A stretch of DNA of 64,000 nucleotides from Chryseobacterium aurantiacum. GTDB lineage: Bacteria; Bacteroidota; Bacteroidia; Flavobacteriales; Weeksellaceae. The notes under the pieces are model-generated. The model was not told where the DNA came from. It saw only the letters and a program-made list of their open reading frames with translations, and did not search any database. The position numbers were made by a program, and so were the translations under genes. Location: positions 620,001 through 684,000 of the forward strand of contig NZ_PXUE01000002.1 of assembly GCF_003020585.1 (NCBI RefSeq), read 5' to 3'. Shown piece after piece: positions 9,201 to 16,533 of this stretch. How positions within the stretch are numbered: position 1 is the stretch's first letter; each line of letters starts with the position of its first letter.

Positions 9201-9782
9201 ATGCACCCCAACCGACAGCCCAATAATAAAGAAAATAAGAATAATCCATCGCTCATTATCAACTGCCTGGTATTCGTTTTCCCATTTGGTAATAAGCCAG
9301 ACCAGTAAAGCGATAAACAGGGATGCCATTGAGTATACCTCCCCTTCCACTGCAGAAAACCAGAATGTATCTGAGAATGTAAAACATAATGCCCCGACTG
9401 CTCCTGCAAACAGAATAGAAATTTCCTGGTGTCCGGAAATTTCTTCGAAGTCTTTATTTAAAAGTCTTCTTAAAAGATGGGTAATGGTCCAAAACAGAAA
9501 TAAAATAGTAAATGCACTAAAAAGGGCTGACATTGCATTGACTACCAATGAATAGTTTTCTGAATTTCCCAGTGCAAAAATACTCGCCACAGCTCCCATA
9601 ATTTGAAATAAGGCAGCTCCCGGAGCATGGGTTACTTCAAGTTTAACGGCTGAGGAAATATATTCTCCACAGTCCCAAAAACTCAGGGAATGCTCTATGG
9701 TAGAAAGATAGGTAATGAATGCAATACCGAAAAGGAACCATCCCGTTACGGTGTTCCATTTTTTAAAAGACCAATTTTTCAT
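6297..9782 (-). CDS. DUF2723 (GT117/TMEM260-like) protein O-glycosyltransferase
   Basis: A 1161-residue multi-pass membrane protein. The first helices are followed by the GT-C-like acidic motif FWDCGEYI (D37, E40), the presumed catalytic site of DUF2723. About a dozen membrane helices fill the N-terminal and middle regions, with a large periplasmic segment inserted (about residues 320-530). The last 450 residues are soluble, include IFFIYGDNDTFPTWAIQE, and end in helical repeats that look TPR-like. Human TMEM260 of this family is a protein O-mannosyltransferase, and Bacteroidota members are likely to glycosylate exported proteins. That activity is inferred here. It is a single gene in its own transcription unit. 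Confidence 0.88.
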   Translation of the reverse strand: MKNWSFKKWNTVTGWFLFGIAFITYLSTIEHSLSFWDCGEYISSAVKLEVTHAPGAALFQIMGAVASIFALGNSENYSLVVNAMSALFSAFTILFLFWTITHLLRRLLNKDFEEISGHQEISILFAGAVGALCFTFSDTFWFSAVEGEVYSMASLFIALLVWLITKWENEYQAVDNERWIILIFFIIGLSVGVHMMCMLAIPAICLVYYARNYTFTWKSFIIANLVTLGVLAFVFKIIFPLIMTMFGKLEIFFVNGLGLPFHSGTVAAFVIMAAMSFFLIKYARKTKKNIYQTIVLSVVYMIIGFSCWLVIPIRANANPPMNLNDPDTAIGMKDYYNREQYGDWPTIYGQNYTAALDRKGLEKNEDGSYKRKITGDIYEKDEKTKTYRKTGERFNYVFSKSHISFLPRMFSEDKEVTANYIAMYGAPDFTFNYDNEEVAGNPQAKQIFDELRTKYENKTITAEDYLKVKPYDLINVQRPSLAQNMDYFITFQNGYYFVRYLLWNFAGRQNDLQGHMENTHGNWISGFSLIDNALLGDQDHMPAKFKNESTVKFFFLPLILGLIGFFFQLNKDFGRFYAILSLFILTSFGIVFYTGVKPFEVRERDYAMVGSFYAFAIWIGLGAGAILWLLQSRIKSNGANVVLGTILLGVPFMMGFQNYTSHDRSKKSAAYDSAYSFLKSLPKNDIFFIYGDNDTFPTWAIQETERFRDDVKTVNFTLLATPWSIDQVKRRTYNAMGIPGELTHEDYRDGVNDQVYLMKKDDWEGLFAMLKEQGAPDTEFQTFKKYLTQDSMTLKEAMQFLKLKSAEKDELLKMYFGDKEYEKYNIIPVNKFILPVNKENAVKSGIINQKDLPDAVDHIMINYEAHTLYKSNLMMLDMLANFDWKRPVNFSSGGMYDSENIFYLDDYLQFDGFSYRLVPIHTPQSSNGDKGRVDANSLYNGVKNFKWGNFKDLSIYYDETATSNIMGYRMSVSRAVSALALNGQKAKAKELLALVAKEIPAEKYNDPRSLSSIVTAYIVAGEEQKGIQLAEKLKREIFDEYDYYLKLSPEFQAASRRQMRSKPMEYALVISAVTEGYRALGQNEKAYAYLLKSVQPIDQKFNVFVKNLQQMGKEKAMKESENIQQITPFYQYLFDVMKPFDSNYSKKKEEQITTAMIRATQ

Positions 9783-9856
9783 ATAATATTTTCCAATAAT
9801 TAATATGACAACTGATGGAAAGGGTTTATTACATGAAAACTATAAAATAATTGATT

Positions 9857-10645
9857 TTAATAAGTATTATTCAGCCCTCCATCCAAAGGAATATTTGCTC
9901 CGGTAAGATAGGCGGCGTAGTCGGAAGCTAAAAATGTAACCAGATGACCGTATTCCTCGGGCTTTCCAAACCTTTTCATTGGAATTTTACTTTCTCTGGT
10001 CTTTTTTATTTCATCCACAGAGGTGTTTGTTTTTTCCGCTTCATGACCAATCAAATTTTGAATGCGTGCTGTATCAAAATATCCTGTTAAAACATTGTTT
10101 ACGGTAATATTATGCTGCGCCACTTCATTGGATAAGGTTTTTGCCCAGGCCATTACTGCTGAACGAATGGAATTAGAAAGTGCCAGATTACCAATTGGCT
10201 CTTTCACAGAAAGTGAGGAAACATTAATGATACGTCCATTTTTGTTTTCTATCATATGAGGCAAGGCCAGTAGTGTGGTTTCACAAACAGTTTTAAAGAG
10301 TAGATCAAATGCTTTTTGATAGTCTCCTGTATTTTTTTCTATTGCCAAACCCGGCTCCGGACCATTGGTATTATTAACCAAAATATCTATGGAATGATCA
10401 TTGAAATACCCTGCAATCACTTTTCTGTAGTTTTCAAAGTCTGAAAAATCGGCAACCAGATACTGATGTTTCTGATCTGCATTTAAGACAGGCAATGTGG
10501 ATACAAAATCCCTGAGCTTGGTTTCATTTCTGGACATTACCGTAACATTAGCACCACTTTTTGCAAGTTCAAGGGCAATTCCAGCCCCTATTCCTTGTGT
10601 AGCTCCTCCTACCAAGGCATTTTTTGAAAACAACTGAATATTCAT
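9857..10645 (-). CDS. SDR-family oxidoreductase
   Basis: A 262-residue short-chain dehydrogenase/reductase. The cofactor glycine motif is GGATQGIGAGIA near residue 13. NNTNGPEPG stands where most SDRs have NNAG. The catalytic Ser occurs in INVSSLSVKEP. The usual YxxxK tyrosine is not seen where expected: the segment reads LALSNSIRSAVMAWAKTLSNE, with Ser-Asn at the tyrosine position, so catalysis may be atypical or lost. The C-terminus (YAAYLTGANIPLDGGLNNTY) is standard. Similar atypical SDRs exist in Bacteroidota. The substrate is unknown. Confidence 0.85.
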   Translation of the reverse strand: MNIQLFSKNALVGGATQGIGAGIALELAKSGANVTVMSRNETKLRDFVSTLPVLNADQKHQYLVADFSDFENYRKVIAGYFNDHSIDILVNNTNGPEPGLAIEKNTGDYQKAFDLLFKTVCETTLLALPHMIENKNGRIINVSSLSVKEPIGNLALSNSIRSAVMAWAKTLSNEVAQHNITVNNVLTGYFDTARIQNLIGHEAEKTNTSVDEIKKTRESKIPMKRFGKPEEYGHLVTFLASDYAAYLTGANIPLDGGLNNTY

Positions 10646-10674
10646 ACGTTCGAATTAGCTTATATAAAGGTAAT

Positions 10675-10703
10675 AAAAAACCTCCAGAATAGATCAGGAG
10701 GTT
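10675..10703 (-). terminator. Terminator after the RidA gene
   Basis: The inverted repeat AACCTCC/GGAGGTT (10679-10703) is followed on the minus strand by a T-run (A-run at 10675-10680). It lies 25 bases past the ridA-like stop. Confidence 0.75.
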
Positions 10704-10727
10704 CATTATAAGCTTTGTACCGAATGA

Positions 10728-11117
10728 TTATTTAACAACAGTGGCTTCCAGTTCTACTTTTAAAGTTTCAAATAGACCAGTGACTTCAAGCATGGTAACA
10801 GCCTGCTCAATCTGATGCCTGCCAATCCATTCCTGAAGAATAGGAAAATGAGGCCACAATTCTTCTGTAGAAGTCGTGTATATATTTAACCTTACAATTC
10901 CTTTACATTCATAGTTTGCAGTAGTAATTACTTCTTCTAGGTTAGCTATAGCCTGCTCTAATTGGCTTTTCATATCCTTGTTACTGGATGTACCATCGGG
11001 ATCAATCGCCGCTTGGCCGGAGCAATATAAAGTTCCCTGAACATTTTTCACTTCAACTGCCTGCGAATAGCCGCGTTCTTCCTGCCATTTCCATGGGTTT
11101 ACCGTTCTTTTTTCCAT
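10728..11117 (-). CDS. RidA/YjgF-family protein
   Basis: A 129-residue Rid-family protein containing the core QGTLYCSGQAAIDPDGT, a middle segment LEEVITTANYECKGIVRLNIY and a C-terminal TMLEVTGLFETLKVELEATVV. Canonical RidA proteins hydrolyse enamine/imine intermediates using an Arg in the C-terminal segment. I do not see the canonical IEIEA/xxCxAR pattern intact, so this may be a divergent Rid subgroup. It is 104 bases downstream of a Crp-family gene on the same strand and may be part of its regulon. Confidence 0.88.
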   Translation of the reverse strand: MEKRTVNPWKWQEERGYSQAVEVKNVQGTLYCSGQAAIDPDGTSSNKDMKSQLEQAIANLEEVITTANYECKGIVRLNIYTTSTEELWPHFPILQEWIGRHQIEQAVTMLEVTGLFETLKVELEATVVK

Positions 11118-11221
11118 TGTATTGACTATATTTTGTTATACATTACTTTGCAAAATTGCAGAATAGGTATAGCAAAAATCTGTGATCCCGGTCACGATTC
11201 TCCAGTGAGGAAGATCACAAT

Positions 11222-11782
11222 CTATAGTGGTAAACGTCTTAATGTCTCTCGGGAAACTCCCAGATAAGCAGCAAGGAGAGACTTTGGTACTCGCTGTATG
11301 AGTGAGGGATGTTTTTCCAATAACTTCTCATACCGCTCTTTTATTCCTGCTGTCATGGTAGAAATGATACGCTGTTGTGCGGCAATAAAGCCCATGTATG
11401 CTTTTTCAAGGAAGAAATGCTCCATTTTGGGATGATTGCTCACTATTTTTCGATACTTTTCGAGGCTAAGGCATAATACTTCTGTATCTTCTACACATTC
11501 TAATGACATGGTTGCCCTTTTACCCTGATAATAGGCCGGAAAATCGGTTTCCCACCAGTCTTCCATTGCAAATCCTACAATATGTTCTTTTCCTCCTTCA
11601 TCGGTATAGACAAGTTTCAGAAGGCCTTTTAATACAAAATAATTATAAGGCACAGCGTCTCCCTGCTGTATCAAGAATTGATGTTTCTTGTATTTTTTAT
11701 ACGTGAAGAAAGATGATATAGAATGAAACTCCTCATCATTGAGAGGAACAATCTTCTCTATATGGGTTCTTAACTGATCCAA
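11222..11782 (-). CDS. Crp/Fnr-family transcriptional regulator
   Basis: A 186-residue protein with an N-terminal cyclic-nucleotide-binding-type jelly roll (YKKHQFLIQQGDAVPYNYFVLKG). A C-terminal HTH follows (RVPKSLLAAYLGVSRETLRR). It ends soon after the recognition helix, as do many Bacteroidota Crp-like proteins. It lacks the Fnr cysteine set, so it is not an oxygen-sensing Fnr. Its start overlaps the upstream SUKH-like gene by 13 bases, so the two are probably translationally coupled. The ligand and targets are unknown. Confidence 0.9.
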   Translation of the reverse strand: MDQLRTHIEKIVPLNDEEFHSISSFFTYKKYKKHQFLIQQGDAVPYNYFVLKGLLKLVYTDEGGKEHIVGFAMEDWWETDFPAYYQGKRATMSLECVEDTEVLCLSLEKYRKIVSNHPKMEHFFLEKAYMGFIAAQQRIISTMTAGIKERYEKLLEKHPSLIQRVPKSLLAAYLGVSRETLRRLPL

Positions 11783-12492
11783 TTTTCTGTATAATTAAAT
11801 TTTTTATTGAGCTGAGCAAAGCTGATCTCTTCATTCAGGATTTTCTCCACCTCATCAAAGGTCACCAAGCCTTCTGCTTCAAAAGTGCTTCCATTGGGAA
11901 CTTTGTAAGTATATTCAAAGATATCTCTCTGGTATATATTCTTCAAAATTTCTATCTGTCTGGAGGTCAAATAAGGTTCGTGGGTTTTCAGTTGATTGAA
12001 TAGATTCTGCTTCATATCCTCTTCATCCTCTTCGTAGAACATAGAGTCTTCATCTACTTCCGTAATAGCTTCCAAAAGCTGACGAAAAATAAAATCCTGA
12101 AAATTTTTGGCTACTATTTCCGCCTCTTCGTCATCGTGAGGAATAAAGGTAACCGGAACTTCCCCGTTATTTTGTAAATCAAACTGAAAGACATATAAAT
12201 CCCCTGCTCCATTTTCTGCAAAAGGCACAAACTGATATCCCGAATGGATATTTCTATAGTCTTCTTCATCTGACATTTCATCTATGGAAGATTCCACAAG
12301 CTGAGGATTATTCCAGATTTCAATATCGTATCCAAATAAAAGCAATGGTGGATTTTTCTTTAGCTCCGGAAAGGTTGTACGGTACCAATTTGATCCGGAT
12401 TCTCCCCAATCAAGCATATTATTTTCAGATAGTTGTCTGTAGATATCCGGATATTTGAAGTTGTATTTTTGTTCTAGTTCTGAGATATTCAT
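11770..12492 (-). CDS. SMI1/KNR4 (SUKH)-like protein
   Basis: A 240-residue acidic protein. The N-terminus resembles SUKH proteins: ISELEQKYNFKYPDIYRQL at the start, GESGSNWYR in the middle, then QFVPFAENGAGDLYVFQFD, the usual 'F-A-x-N-G-G-D' strand. The last third is helical and acidic (EVDEDSMFYEEDEEDM). SUKH-family proteins frequently act as immunity proteins against nuclease or other polymorphic toxins, although many are housekeeping or orphan. No toxin gene is adjacent. The 13-base overlap with the Crp regulator is unusual for an immunity gene. Confidence 0.75.
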   Translation of the reverse strand: MNISELEQKYNFKYPDIYRQLSENNMLDWGESGSNWYRTTFPELKKNPPLLLFGYDIEIWNNPQLVESSIDEMSDEEDYRNIHSGYQFVPFAENGAGDLYVFQFDLQNNGEVPVTFIPHDDEEAEIVAKNFQDFIFRQLLEAITEVDEDSMFYEEDEEDMKQNLFNQLKTHEPYLTSRQIEILKNIYQRDIFEYTYKVPNGSTFEAEGLVTFDEVEKILNEEISFAQLNKKFNYTENWIS

Positions 12493-12656
12493 TGTGATTA
12501 TAAGGTATTAGAGGTATATGTTTTGTTTTTGGTGTCATAAAAAACTTCTACAAGCGGTTCATTTTTCATGTTACTATTCAAGTGTTATTTTGTGTTTAAA
12601 ATCTAATCCTTTCATTCAAAAATAATTGATTTTACAATCTTTAGAAAAGGATGATC

Positions 12657-13148
12657 CTATATTGCAAAGGGATATTTTTCACTCAGTTTGGGGTGAAAGA
12701 TATTCAACGTTTCATAAAATTTTTGTTTAACAGGTTCTGAAATATCGTCATGTTCATCAAAATAGTCATCCAGCTGTTTAATCACAAATGCCATTTGCAG
12801 CCATTGCTCAAAATTGATATCCATGGGCTCCATACCTTCATCATAATCATGATCGTAGAAAAAAACATTCCCGTTTTTATCAAAAAACCACTGGTCTCCT
12901 TGTCCATTTCCTGCAAAACACCAATAATCTTTCAATACAAATTCTTTATTTTCATTGACTGCATCCACAGAATTGTATAAAATAGCTTCAGATGCAATTT
13001 CCACAGTTTTTATTTGAATAGTCAGCTTTCTATATAGTTCAGAAAAAGGAAAATCAGTTGTTTTGGGAAAGTTTTGCAAGGTTTTCTTTTCTTTCAAAAC
13101 TTCGGTTTCCATTTCCTCAATGGTTGGTATTTTAAAGGATAGCATCAC
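12657..13148 (-). CDS. SUKH-like protein (second copy type)
   Basis: A 163-residue protein with a SUKH-like middle: DYWCFAGNGQGDQWFFDKNGNVFFYDHD contains the G-N-G-x-G-D-x-W/F pattern, followed by NFEQWLQMAFVIKQLDDYF. It is only distantly similar to the SUKH-like protein that follows it. It starts one base after the TlpA-like stop codon, so the two are probably co-transcribed. It may be an immunity or scaffold protein; no partner toxin is visible. Confidence 0.7.
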   Translation of the reverse strand: MMLSFKIPTIEEMETEVLKEKKTLQNFPKTTDFPFSELYRKLTIQIKTVEIASEAILYNSVDAVNENKEFVLKDYWCFAGNGQGDQWFFDKNGNVFFYDHDYDEGMEPMDINFEQWLQMAFVIKQLDDYFDEHDDISEPVKQKFYETLNIFHPKLSEKYPFAI

Positions 13149-13149
13149 A

Positions 13150-13749
13150 TTATTCTTTTAAGAGTTGATCCATCTGATCATAAAAGGAGTCCTTACTATA
13201 ATCTGCCACTCCTGTATGATGAAAACGGATTTCACCATTCTTATCCAAAACCACAGTGGTAGGCAATGATCCATCATAGATTTCCTTTGGAATGGAACTT
13301 CCCGGAGTCAAAAACGGAACAGTAAAGCTTTTTTCCTTTAGATAAGATTTTCCCAATGCCAGATCATCATCCAAATTGATTGTCAGAAAAACCATATTTG
13401 AATTTGATCGGTATTTTTCAAAAAATTTCTGAATGGAGGGAAATTCGGCACGGCACGGAGGACACCATGATGCCCAAAAGTTGATAAAAACTACTTTCCC
13501 TTTTAAGTCTGATACGTTTACCATAGTTCCCGCTTCGTCTTTCAGGGTGAAATCAGTGTAAGAAGCAGAGGGCACAGTATGGGTATTTTTAGTTTTGGGT
13601 TCTGATATTTTAGAATTTAATAAGCCTGTAGAGGCTGCCTGTCTCATGAGCCATGCCTTGGCATCGGGACTGACTAACAAGATGATGAAAGCAATGGTAA
13701 AGATTACTGTAGACCAATTGCTTCTGAACCATTTTTTCATGTTTTCCAT
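13150..13749 (-). CDS. TlpA-family thiol-disulfide oxidoreductase
   Basis: A 199-residue thioredoxin-fold protein anchored by one N-terminal membrane helix (about residues 13-28), with its catalytic domain on the periplasmic side. The active site is FWASWCPPC (C96, C99) and the cis-proline loop is GSLPTTVVLDKNG. Family role: reducing periplasmic disulfides, often for cytochrome c maturation or oxidative stress. An internal ATG 9 bases downstream is an alternative start. It is 1 base from the SUKH-like gene downstream. Confidence 0.92.
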   Translation of the reverse strand: MENMKKWFRSNWSTVIFTIAFIILLVSPDAKAWLMRQAASTGLLNSKISEPKTKNTHTVPSASYTDFTLKDEAGTMVNVSDLKGKVVFINFWASWCPPCRAEFPSIQKFFEKYRSNSNMVFLTINLDDDLALGKSYLKEKSFTVPFLTPGSSIPKEIYDGSLPTTVVLDKNGEIRFHHTGVADYSKDSFYDQMDQLLKE

Positions 13750-13824
13750 ATTCTTTTCCTAATAATTCATTACACCAAGATAAGGTTATTATTTGGTTTG
13801 GCATTATGGAATTATTTTTTCAAT

Positions 13825-13856
13825 AAAAAAGTCTTTAAATCCGAAGATTTAAAGAC
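13825..13856 (-). terminator. Terminator of the siderophore-importer operon
   Basis: A perfect 10-bp inverted repeat (GTCTTTAAAT/ATTTAAAGAC, 13831-13856) is followed on the minus strand by a T-run. It lies just past the last ABC transporter gene. Confidence 0.85.
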
Positions 13857-13907
13857 TCCCTCTGCATTGGACCTTTTCTTACGAAGAAGAAAACGTCTGT
13901 TCCATCT

Positions 13908-15656
13908 TTAGCATACATCAAGCATTTTATTTGTGTGTTTTACCTTCCATCCGTTGGATTGTTTTTGAATATTCCACATGTTACGGTATATTCCATTTTT
14001 TTGTAAAAGTTCTTCATGATTGCCTTTTTCCGCTATTTTTCCTTCATTAAGGACAAGAATCTGGTTTGCATTCTGTATGGTAGACAGTTTGTGGGCAATC
14101 ACCACTACAGTTTTTGATCTTACCAGCTCCTGAATCGCTCTTTGGATATAAATTTCGTTTTCTGGATCAAGACTGGCGGTAGCTTCATCCAATAATACAA
14201 TGGGAGCATCTTTCAATAAGGCTCTTGCAATACTGATCCTCTGCTTTTGCCCACCGGACAATTTACAGCCTCCCTCACCTACTTTGGTATGAATACCTTT
14301 TGGCAAATCATTAATAAATTCAAGACATTGAGCTTGTTCAATAACTTTGGTGATTTCCTGATCGGTTGCAGCCGGATTCCCGATTTTAATATTATTATAA
14401 ATGGTATCATCAAAAAGATAGACATCCTGAAAGACTTCACTAATCAGCTTATAGAAAGTATCCTGTTTGATATTTCTGATATCAATTCCCCCCATTGTTA
14501 TGGTTCCGTCATTTACATCCCAGAATCTGGCAATCAATGAGGCAATGGTTGTTTTACCAGATCCGGAATGTCCTACCAAAGCCAGCATTGAATTTTCGGG
14601 AACAGTAAAGTTAATGTCCTTCAAAGTCATTTTTTCCTGATAACCGAAGTTCACATTGTTGAATATGATTTCGTAGTTGTCAGGAACTTCATTTTTTTCG
14701 GTTTCCATTGTAGGTTCTTCCAATACTCCTATAATTCGGTTCAAGCTTTCATTCATATAGCGCAATACGAGATAATCAACCATCACCACTTTTAATGGAC
14801 TATACAAATTGTACCCCATAATCAGAAAGGTAATCAGCACAGGAACAGTGATAGATTGGTGTAAAAGAAAGTACAACCCAAGGGCAACCATTCCTATAAA
14901 GCCGATTTCAAATACAATGGCCGCTGTTACAATAAATGGTCCAGGAATAGCTTCCAAACGGATGCATTTACGACGGAGGTCATCGAATGAATCTTCCAGC
15001 CCTTTATGCTTTTGCCCTGTTAATCCATAAGATTTTAAATGGTGGATTCCCTGTACATACTCAAGGAATTTTGCTCCTACCGTATTTCTTGCTTCAATCT
15101 GTTTTTTTCCTAAACGGCCTACAAAGTAATTGGCAATTCTTAAAAAGGGATAAATTAACGGCAATGCCAGTAACAGGCAAAGCGCCAGCCTCCAATCATA
15201 GACCAATAAACAAACTGATAATAATACTGTACCAAATGCTGCGGAGGCCAGATTTCCTATACTGTGGCCGAAAATCCCCTCAAAATTGGCAACATCCTGC
15301 AGAACAATGGAAGCTATCTCTCCCGGATCTTTTTGCTTGAAAAATCCCAAAGAGAATTTTTGAATATGGTTTCCCAGTTTAATACGCAGTTTAGTGGAAA
15401 GGTCATAGACCAGAATATTGGACTTTACCATAGAACGGGAAGCTACAAAAAACTGAACCAGCAACATAACGGCCATTAAAGCAACAACGGACCATATTCT
15501 TGTCATATCAGGCTTTTCTGAAAACAGCTCCCAGACAATTACCAGCAAAATACCGGAGAGAGCAGCAATAAAAAGGCTGTGTATAATCTCCATAAAAGCC
15601 ACCTTTCGGGTACCCTTCGGATTGAAAGAGGTAACGTATTTTAAATTCTTTATCAT
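13908..15656 (-). CDS. ABC half-transporter, IrtB/YbtQ-like
   Basis: A 582-residue fusion of six membrane helices and an ATPase. Walker A is GHSGSGKTT, the signature LSGGQKQRISIARALL and Walker B IVLLDEATASLDPENE. It is third in the operon after a sister half-transporter and a siderophore-interacting reductase. Exporter-fold ABC proteins that import ferric siderophores (mycobacterial IrtAB, Yersinia YbtPQ) form such heterodimers, and the SIP gene between the two makes that reading more likely than drug export. Substrate: a ferric siderophore, by inference. Confidence 0.88.
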   Translation of the reverse strand: MIKNLKYVTSFNPKGTRKVAFMEIIHSLFIAALSGILLVIVWELFSEKPDMTRIWSVVALMAVMLLVQFFVASRSMVKSNILVYDLSTKLRIKLGNHIQKFSLGFFKQKDPGEIASIVLQDVANFEGIFGHSIGNLASAAFGTVLLSVCLLVYDWRLALCLLLALPLIYPFLRIANYFVGRLGKKQIEARNTVGAKFLEYVQGIHHLKSYGLTGQKHKGLEDSFDDLRRKCIRLEAIPGPFIVTAAIVFEIGFIGMVALGLYFLLHQSITVPVLITFLIMGYNLYSPLKVVMVDYLVLRYMNESLNRIIGVLEEPTMETEKNEVPDNYEIIFNNVNFGYQEKMTLKDINFTVPENSMLALVGHSGSGKTTIASLIARFWDVNDGTITMGGIDIRNIKQDTFYKLISEVFQDVYLFDDTIYNNIKIGNPAATDQEITKVIEQAQCLEFINDLPKGIHTKVGEGGCKLSGGQKQRISIARALLKDAPIVLLDEATASLDPENEIYIQRAIQELVRSKTVVVIAHKLSTIQNANQILVLNEGKIAEKGNHEELLQKNGIYRNMWNIQKQSNGWKVKHTNKMLDVC

Positions 15657-15675
15657 TGTTTACCTTTAAAAATTA

Positions 15676-16494
15676 TTAACCATTTGTTTCAGCATTCTCC
15701 TGATGCCTTTCTACAGCAGACTTGTCTTCAGCTACACCAGATTTCCAGTAAGAATAGGCATACAATTCTTCCTGCTTCCAGTGTTTTTCTTTTCTGAGAT
15801 AGCTGCGAATTTCTTTTACAGAAGAAAACTCTGCTGCTACATAACCGGAACGGGATTCTTCAGGCAAAATCTGTTGTTTTACAACTTCTGCCAGCTTACT
15901 GCCTTTCTGAGGTTTTTTATTGTAAAGCCAGATAAAATGAATATTTGCTTTAGTTTGAAGATTCTGCTTATCTTCCTCACCATGAACTTCTATAATACAG
16001 GTTCCTCTAACGGTTGCGGGAAGATCTTCCAAAATTGCAGCCAATACGGGAATTCCCGTTGCATCAGCTGCCAAAAGATAGTTTTCAGCTTTGCCATAAA
16101 GTTCAGTTTTGCCGTCTTTCATCAATACGCCCAACAGGTCTCCAACTTTACATTCCAATGCCCATGCAGAGGCGGGTCCCTCATCTCCGTGGGCTACAAA
16201 ATCAATCCAGATTTCATTTTTTTCAAGATCAATTCCCCGGTGGGTATATGTTCTTATACTGGGGCGAATTTCTTCAGGTTGAGGCTTCCAAAGCATCTTT
16301 TCATAGTCGAATTCAGGAAAATGAACTTTGTCCGCTCCTTTTGGCGGGATAAGAATCTTATTGTTTACTCCCACTGTTGTATTGGCTATTAAAGGAACCT
16401 GTTCTCCTGTCAGAAAGATCCTGATATAATGAGGAGTGATATATTCTTTTCTGCTGACTGTAAGTTCTGCCTGTATTGTTTTAAAATTTTTCAT
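15676..16494 (-). CDS. Siderophore-interacting protein (SIP), FAD ferric-siderophore reductase
   Basis: A 272-residue flavoprotein of the ViuB/SIP family. The FAD motif RTYTHRG (R81-T84) precedes HGDEGPASAWALECKVGD. The NAD(P)H-binding half has AADATGIPVLAAILEDLP, and the C-terminus YAYSYWKSGVAEDKS is the family's YWRxG-type motif. Role: cytoplasmic reduction of Fe(III)-siderophore to release Fe(II). It sits between the two ABC half-transporter genes, 19 and 39 bases away. In mycobacteria the same domain is fused to IrtA, so this locus looks like a split version. Confidence 0.93.
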   Translation of the reverse strand: MKNFKTIQAELTVSRKEYITPHYIRIFLTGEQVPLIANTTVGVNNKILIPPKGADKVHFPEFDYEKMLWKPQPEEIRPSIRTYTHRGIDLEKNEIWIDFVAHGDEGPASAWALECKVGDLLGVLMKDGKTELYGKAENYLLAADATGIPVLAAILEDLPATVRGTCIIEVHGEEDKQNLQTKANIHFIWLYNKKPQKGSKLAEVVKQQILPEESRSGYVAAEFSSVKEIRSYLRKEKHWKQEELYAYSYWKSGVAEDKSAVERHQENAETNG

Positions 16495-16533
16495 ACTATT
16501 TTTATTATCGGAGGATGGTTCTCTGTTATCTTT

